A DNA stretch of 18,199 nucleotides. Source: JBAXTU01 sp037130015. GTDB lineage: Bacteria > Patescibacteriota > Patescibacteriia > 2-01-FULL-39-33. The stretch spans positions 1-18,199 of the forward strand of contig JBAXTU010000016.1 in the NCBI GenBank assembly GCA_037130015.1, written 5' to 3'. The notes beneath the pieces were generated by a model, which was given only the letters and a program-made list of their open reading frames with translations, had not been told where the DNA came from and searched no databases. Of this stretch, positions 15,561 to 18,199 are shown piece after piece (within the stretch, counting starts at the first letter, position 1; the number at the start of each line of letters is the position of its first letter). The translations under genes and the position numbers were made by a program.

Positions 15561-16340
15561 TTATTTCTTTTTGTCTTGGCGCGCTTTGGCTGATTCCCAA
15601 GCGAGGTCAAAAAGAGACTTAAGCGTATTGGCGATTTCTTTATCTTTTATTAAAATCGCTGAGAGCTTTTTTCCTAGTGAAGCAATACGGACATTGTCTC
15701 CATAAATAGCAATATCAGAAGTTACTGGAAAATCTTTAGCATCAATTCTAATGCGATCACCATCGGGCGTACCACCCACTTCTTCCGAAGAAGTGCAAAG
15801 CACCTTACTTTTTACTTTTTTATCTAATCTAGAATTACGAAATTTTTGTTTGTCATTAATATTTAAAACTTCCTTCAATCTATCTTTGGGATAAATCATT
15901 CTCATTACATCTTTTTCTTTTTGATCATAACCCTCAAAAATCAAAGAGGCGCAACTAAGCAGTCCCTGTTCACCCTCAAAAAATCTAACTGCGGGTTTAT
16001 CTAGTTGCTTATTATTAATCAAATCCAATTCTTCAACAACATTCTTAAAATATCTTTGTTGTTCTTCAATTTCTTTTTTTCTGTTTGTAAAAATTCTCTC
16101 TAGTGACTCGGGATCACCAGCCACATAAAATATTTTTTTGTCTTTACTATAAGTGCTAGCCAAACCTTTTTTTATTAGAGCATTTAAAATTACATAAGTG
16201 GTGGTGCGATTGACTCCTGATTTTTTAGCAATTTCTTGAACTGAAGATTGGCCCAATTCTAAATTAGCCAAATACACTTGAGCTTCTTTTTCTGATAAAC
16301 CAATTTTTATTAATTCTTGAGTCAGATTAGCTGTTTCCAT
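15561..16340 (-). CDS. TrmB-family transcriptional regulator
   Basis: Residues 1-75 form the TrmB winged helix-turn-helix: LIKIGLSEKEAQVYLANLELG, IAKKSGVNRTTTYVILNALIKKGL and the wing around KIFYVAGDP. A helical linker follows (RKKEIEEQQRYFKNVVEELD, about 87-107). The C-terminal effector-like part runs from about 115 (AVRFFEGEQGL) to 250 and includes DIAIYGDNVRIASLGKKLSAILIKD, as in many CPR TrmB-like proteins. The ligand is unknown; known TrmB proteins mostly sense sugars, but this cannot be assumed here. It is the first gene of a two-gene unit with the CYTH-kinase-CYTH fusion 10 bases downstream, so it may control that gene or its own unit. Confidence 0.9.
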   Translation of the reverse strand: METANLTQELIKIGLSEKEAQVYLANLELGQSSVQEIAKKSGVNRTTTYVILNALIKKGLASTYSKDKKIFYVAGDPESLERIFTNRKKEIEEQQRYFKNVVEELDLINNKQLDKPAVRFFEGEQGLLSCASLIFEGYDQKEKDVMRMIYPKDRLKEVLNINDKQKFRNSRLDKKVKSKVLCTSSEEVGGTPDGDRIRIDAKDFPVTSDIAIYGDNVRIASLGKKLSAILIKDKEIANTLKSLFDLAWESAKARQDKKK

Positions 16341-16365
16341 AAAATATTTTTATATTAATGATTGT

Positions 16366-16371
16366 ATTATA
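16366..16371 (-). promoter_or_regulatory. -10 box upstream of the TrmB gene
   Basis: TATAAT on the minus strand lies 25 bases before the ATG at 16340. No good -35 is found at 17 bases (T-rich only). Regulation by an activator or by the TrmB product itself would be possible. Confidence 0.5.
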
Positions 16372-16388
16372 AACCAAAATAATTTTTT

Positions 16389-16428
16389 AAAAAAGTAGGG
16401 GACCGCAAGCTATGTAAGCTGGGGCCCC
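16389..16428 (-). terminator. Terminator of the minus-strand RNA unit
   Basis: On the minus strand GGGGCCCC...GGTCCCC forms a GC-rich hairpin with an inner AGCT-AGCT pair and internal mismatches (16398-16428). TAC and six T residues follow (16389-16394). It separates the RNA unit from the TrmB gene. Confidence 0.65.
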
Positions 16429-16455
16429 AATTCGTGAAAGATTCGTCTTAGCGGC

Positions 16456-16494
16456 TTATGGCCGTTTCAAGACAAAAAATTGTATTTTAGCCAT
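16456..16494 (-). CDS. Possible 12-residue peptide
   Basis: ATG GCT AAA opens MAKIQFFVLKRP-stop, with AAAGG six bases upstream. It is in the same frame as a longer open stretch (16456-16692), so it could instead be the tail of a decayed gene. It precedes the terminator of the unit. Confidence 0.3.
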   Translation of the reverse strand: MAKIQFFVLKRP

Positions 16495-16609
16495 GTTAGG
16501 CCTTTCTTTTTGCGACTGACCAAATGCCAAGTCACAGTTTTGTGTTAATGTTCTGTTTTCTGTCGGCGTCTCAGTGGCCAACAAAACACTTTTTGGTCTT
16601 CCGCTTTCT

Positions 16610-16621
16610 CTAGTCTTGCAT
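16610..16621 (-). CDS. Three-codon mini-ORF 2 (Met-Gln-Asp-stop)
   Basis: AGGAGG (16627-16632) stands five bases before ATG CAA GAC TAG. The initiation region closely repeats that of mini-ORF 1. CAAGAC in this frame can pair with GTCTTG at 16468-16473, a weak 6-bp helix. Such a short frame after a full-consensus SD is unusual. Confidence 0.4.
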   Translation of the reverse strand: MQD

Positions 16622-16786
16622 GTTGACCTCCTTTTTACTGTTTGGGCCAATACCACTTCATTTGAACCTTGTGGTTCTTTTCTTCCAACCACCAGGGGTT
16701 AGGCAACGACATAAACGATGGTCACTAGAGCCTTTTGGCTAGGTCCCTCTAACAGGGGGCCTGCCTTCGCTCGGCTAACAAGTGAG

Positions 16787-16798
16787 TTAATCGTTCAT
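16787..16798 (-). CDS. Three-codon mini-ORF 1 (Met-Asn-Asp-stop)
   Basis: AGGAGG (16804-16809) stands five bases before ATG AAC GAT TAA. The start codon and the next two codons lie inside the long-range helix with 16707-16719, which may mask initiation. The predicted 5' leader is about 40 bases. Confidence 0.4.
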   Translation of the reverse strand: MND

Positions 16799-16845
16799 GA
16801 CGACCTCCTTTCTGTTTGGGTTGGTCTTCAAAAACTGATAATTAC

Positions 16846-16874
16846 AGTATAGCAAATCCTAACTATTTTGTCAA
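16846..16874 (-). promoter_or_regulatory. Strong promoter of the minus-strand RNA unit
   Basis: TTGACA (16869-16874) and TATACT (16846-16851) are 17 bases apart, with TGC before the -10 (extended -10). Its -35, the first five spacer bases, the GATTTGC before the -10 and the TATACTG match the divergent promoter at 17065-17093. Predicted start is near 16839. Confidence 0.88.
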
Positions 16875-17064
16875 TAGCCATTAACATTTAACCATTTACT
16901 TTGTTTATATAGTCAATTTTAAAACCTGTTTATTTATCTATATTTATGTTTGACAAATTTTATAAATATGATAATGTTAATACATACTGACATATTTAAT
17001 TTAACATATTTTATTTAAATTTAGATAAAATATTGATATTTTAAAAAATATTTGGCAAAGACTC
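16875..17064. other. Extremely AT-rich spacer between divergent promoters
   Basis: By my count only 16 of 120 bases are G or C in 16921-17040. No gene, convincing repeat array or further properly spaced promoter is visible. Such DNA between two strong divergent promoters could serve as UP elements, a bending or melting region, or a silencer target. Confidence 0.6.
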
Positions 17065-17093
17065 TTGACAAAATAAAATAGATTTGCTATACT
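17065..17093 (+). promoter_or_regulatory. Strong promoter of the plus-strand RNA/gene unit
   Basis: TTGACA (17065-17070) and TATACT (17088-17093) are 17 bases apart, with TGC before the -10. It is the twin of the minus-strand promoter at 16846-16874. Predicted start is about 17100. Confidence 0.88.
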
Positions 17094-17096
17094 GAG

Positions 17097-17402
17097 TTGT
17101 TAACCTGAAACGAGGACAAATAGCTCATTGTTGATGGCTGTCAACAAAGGTTAACAAACTTGTTCCATATAATTTAGACAAATGATTTATTCTATTTTCT
17201 AATCTGACAGCCATAATCTGGGCCCACGCAGGGATTAAACCCCCTACCCCGCCTGGCAACAATGAGCCAACGAGTCCGCTTGTCGTGCCGAGTATCTTAA
17301 TAACTAAAAACACTTTCGTGCTGAAAAGCTTTTAAACTCCATACTGTTTAAAGGCCGTTCAGTGCGAAAGTGTGAAATTAACCCCAACAAAGGAGAAAGA
17401 CA
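17097..17402 (+). ncRNA. Long structured leader with pseudoknot-compatible helices
   Basis: About 300 nt separate the promoter from the first frame with an SD. TTGTTAACCT (17097-17106) is perfectly complementary to AGGTTAACAA (17148-17157); the predicted start may fall inside the left arm. A continuous 21-base left arm (17123-17143) pairs with two right arms: GCTCATTGTTG with CAACAATGAGC (17258-17268) and ATGGCTGTCA with TGACAGCCAT (17205-17214), 11 and 10 bp, both perfect. The 21-base arm lies in the loop of the first helix and pairs outside it, which is a pseudoknot topology. A further long stem-loop follows at 17311-17372. It could be a riboswitch-like leader or an independent RNA; it matches no class I know. 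Confidence 0.6.
17311..17372 (+). promoter_or_regulatory. Long stem-loop upstream of the SD at 17391
   Basis: CACTTTCGTGCTGAA (17311-17325) pairs with TTCAGTGCGAAAGTG (17358-17372): 15 pairs including two tandem G-U. Inside, TTTAAAC (17331-17337) pairs with GTTTAAA (17346-17352). No T-run follows, so it is not a standard terminator. It ends about 18 bases before AAAGGAG. Confidence 0.75.
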
Positions 17403-17555
17403 ATGAAACGAACCAAAGTATTGGAAATCGTGGCAAGTGCCATGCTTCGGAAGAACGGATTTACATACTCCGGTTTTCCGAAGAAGGATGTAAATCCTGC
17501 CCAACAGTACTTTGAACGCAAGTTCATTGTCAATCCTGTTGGAACGGCCAGATAA
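17403..17555 (+). CDS. Small basic unknown protein, 50 residues, possibly interrupted
   Basis: AAAGGAG stands just upstream of the ATG, so initiation is well supported. The product begins MKRTKVLEIVASAMLRKNG and contains YSGFPKKDVNPAQQYFERK; it is basic and probably cytoplasmic. I do not recognise it. After the TAA (17553-17555) the same frame stays open for 37 more codons to a TAG near 17667, with a plausible composition (SYRPEKVDRKS, EWARVSG, LLFKKNRR). The frame could therefore be a longer gene cut by one stop, a readthrough case, or simply a short gene followed by chance. A GAAA-tetraloop hairpin begins 5 bases after the stop. Confidence 0.6.
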   Translation: MKRTKVLEIVASAMLRKNGFTYSGFPKKDVNPAQQYFERKFIVNPVGTAR

Positions 17556-17821
17556 ATCTGGTCATATAGACCTGAAAAGGTTGACCGAAAGTCCACGGTT
17601 GTAAAAGAATGGGCAAGAGTTTCTGGTTCACCAGATCTTCTCTTTAAAAAGAATCGGCGAGGCTAGGTGTGGCCGAACACTAATGGCGTATTGAGTGCCA
17701 GATTAAACTCAACAACTTGTCGCTCAATGTGGAGTGACGAGTGCAATTCCCCTTGACCCAGTGTTGGGAAAAGGCAATACGGCTAAGGCTAGCCGCAACT
17801 CCACGAAAGGAGAAAAAAGCC
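17556..17821 (+). promoter_or_regulatory. Chain of hairpins between the 50-residue frame and the next gene
   Basis: At least five stems lie in 266 bases. GGTCA (17560-17564) pairs with TGACC (17582-17586) around ACCT-GAAA-AGGT. TCTGG-TTCA-CCAGA (17622-17635) is enclosed by AAGAG and CTCTT. CTTGTCGCTC (17716-17725) pairs with GAGTGACGAG (17732-17741), 10 bp with two G-U. CGGCTA-AGGC-TAGCCG is at 17780-17795. CTCC (17799-17802) can cover GGAG (17809-17812), the SD of the next gene. TTGAGT (17691-17696) can pair with either 17707-17712 or 17723-17728, so switching is possible. This suggests translational control or a structural RNA. Confidence 0.5.
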
Positions 17822-18199
17822 ATGTTGACAATTAAATTCGTAAAGACCGCATCCGAAGCCGTGGCCGCACTTGAACAGGGCTTTGAACCCATCGAGTGTT
17901 CGTTCGGCTCCGAGGGTTCCGTGGTTGGCTCAATAACAATGAACCACCACGGCGACCACTCCGGGTTGGAAGGCGTGGCTCTCCGCGCTTATCGCGATCA
18001 CTTCGGTGCTCGCAAGAGCGATCCGAGATTCGTGGTTACGGGCGCGGCCGACGCCGACGCGTGCTTTTGCATCGCGTCATTGGCCGGCTTGTTGCCCCAC
18101 AAGTCACGCGAAGCCGAGTTGGCCACAGCGCCCCCGCCCGTTAAGGCGTCGGGAACACGCGATTTGACCAAGCTCGCCGAGCTGGTCAATCTCGTGGAC
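17822..18199 (+). CDS. Unknown GC-rich gene with HHG and ADADA motifs (3' end off window)
   Basis: I translated 126 codons to the window edge. AAAGGAG lies ahead of the ATG at 17822. The product has an N-terminal MLTIKFVKTASEAVAALEQG, then SITMNHHGDHSGLEGVALRAY (about 37-57) and FVVTGAADADACFCIASLAG near 70-90. The clustered His and Asp residues suggest a metal site, loosely like DHH-type phosphoesterases, but the motif order differs, so this is only a guess. There is no signal peptide. Base composition is unlike its neighbours: 190 of 300 bases in 17881-18180 are G or C (63%), mostly through GC-ending codons (GCC, GGC, GAC, CGC). This suggests recent transfer or a mobile element. Confidence 0.75.
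   Translation, partial: MLTIKFVKTASEAVAALEQGFEPIECSFGSEGSVVGSITMNHHGDHSGLEGVALRAYRDHFGARKSDPRFVVTGAADADACFCIASLAGLLPHKSREAELATAPPPVKASGTRDLTKLAELVNLVD

Larger units (their letters stand above)
16389..16839 (-). ncRNA. Structured short transcript with mini-ORFs, no conventional gene
   Basis: A consensus promoter (16846-16874) and a terminator (16389-16428) define a minus-strand transcript of about 450 nt. It is much richer in GC than the spacer beside it. Local stems include GAACC-ACAA-GGTTC, AGCC-AAAA-GGCT, CGGC-CATAA-GCCG and AAGA-CGAA-TCTT. A long-range helix of 13 positions joins 16790-16802 with 16707-16719 (one U-U mismatch, one G-U pair). Two near-copies of a translation-start region lie at 16787-16820 and 16610-16645, sharing CCCAAACAG, then AAGGAGGTC and CATG. 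It does not match tmRNA, RNase P, SRP or 6S RNA by eye. It may be a regulatory RNA, a translated leader or a decayed gene. Confidence 0.5.

Noticed and set aside
15551..15610. Longer start of the CYTH fusion at 15610
   Set aside because: It needs a TTG codon inside the upstream TrmB gene and has no SD; the ATG at 15550 gives a 10-base gap and removes no conserved residue.
16456..16692. A 78-residue minus-strand frame starting at GTG 16692
   Set aside because: It has no SD of its own, directly follows an in-frame TAA, and runs across the initiation region of mini-ORF 2 in another frame. It is kept only as a possible decayed-gene segment in the findings.
16389..16839. Known housekeeping RNAs (tmRNA, RNase P, SRP, 6S)
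   Set aside because: The conserved signature segments of these RNAs, as I know them, are not found on either strand.
16921..17000. Extra promoter TTGACA with TATGAT in the AT-rich spacer
   Set aside because: The two boxes are only about 11 bases apart, too close for a sigma-70-type promoter.
16875..17064. CRISPR leader or origin-like iteron array
   Set aside because: No direct repeats of regular spacing are visible; the region is simply very AT-rich.
17217..17257. tRNA-like T-arm on the minus strand (GGGTTTAATCCC)
   Set aside because: No acceptor, D or anticodon arms can be built around it, and the stretch is better explained as a small hairpin within the structured leader.
17896..18189. 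Overlapping frames on both strands in the GC-rich end (17896-18144 plus, 17998-18189 minus)
   Set aside because: High GC makes long chance frames common; the frame from 17822 has the SD and a codon pattern with GC-ending third positions.

Overview
The window looks like a chromosome segment from a Candidate Phyla Radiation (Patescibacteria, Parcubacteria-like) bacterium. This rests on protein content. Two long tandem surface proteins each start with a signal peptide and a T4SS-pilin-like two-helix membrane module. There is also a compact housekeeping set, many genes without a Shine-Dalgarno (SD) next to a few with strong ones, and several small lineage-specific unknowns. UGA is a real stop here (it ends the genes at 10880-11923 and 13615-13692), so this is not a UGA-recoded lineage. 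The bulk is AT-rich.

Region 1 (1-8504, minus strand) reads lepB - hisS - rpsU - yqeY - surface protein B - surface protein A, with A running off the left edge. lepB has a strong promoter (TTGAAA-17-TATAAT), and hisS follows 3 bases after its stop. The two surface proteins are paralogous at their N-termini and differ in their extracellular parts (IPT/TIG-like and Cys-rich versus Big_5/Ig-like and Cys-rich).

Region 2 (8505-13780) holds a divergently transcribed LytR-CpsA-Psr (LCP) protein with a clean terminator, then unknown genes interleaved with pgsA (phosphatidylglycerophosphate synthase). Almost every transcription unit has a recognisable 17-bp-spaced promoter. Short GC-rich palindromes of the REP type sit in several intergenic gaps.

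Region 3 (13781-16340, minus strand) is a two-gene unit: a TrmB-family regulator followed by an unusual CYTH - P-loop (uridine kinase/phosphoribulokinase-like) - CYTH fusion.

Region 4 (16389-18199) is the most unusual part. Two divergent promoters with almost the same sequence flank an extremely AT-rich spacer. The minus-strand transcript (~450 nt) has no convincing conventional gene. It carries two copies of a strong translation-initiation region, each followed by a three-codon frame (Met-Asn-Asp-stop and Met-Gln-Asp-stop), and the first AUG lies in a long-range helix. The plus-strand transcript begins with a ~300 nt leader containing long perfect complementary arms in a pseudoknot-compatible arrangement and a 15+7 bp stem-loop. 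A 50-codon frame, a 266 nt chain of hairpins and a GC-rich unknown gene running off the right edge follow. This is the best candidate for an undescribed element, perhaps a structured-RNA or mobile module. Its function cannot be decided from the sequence.
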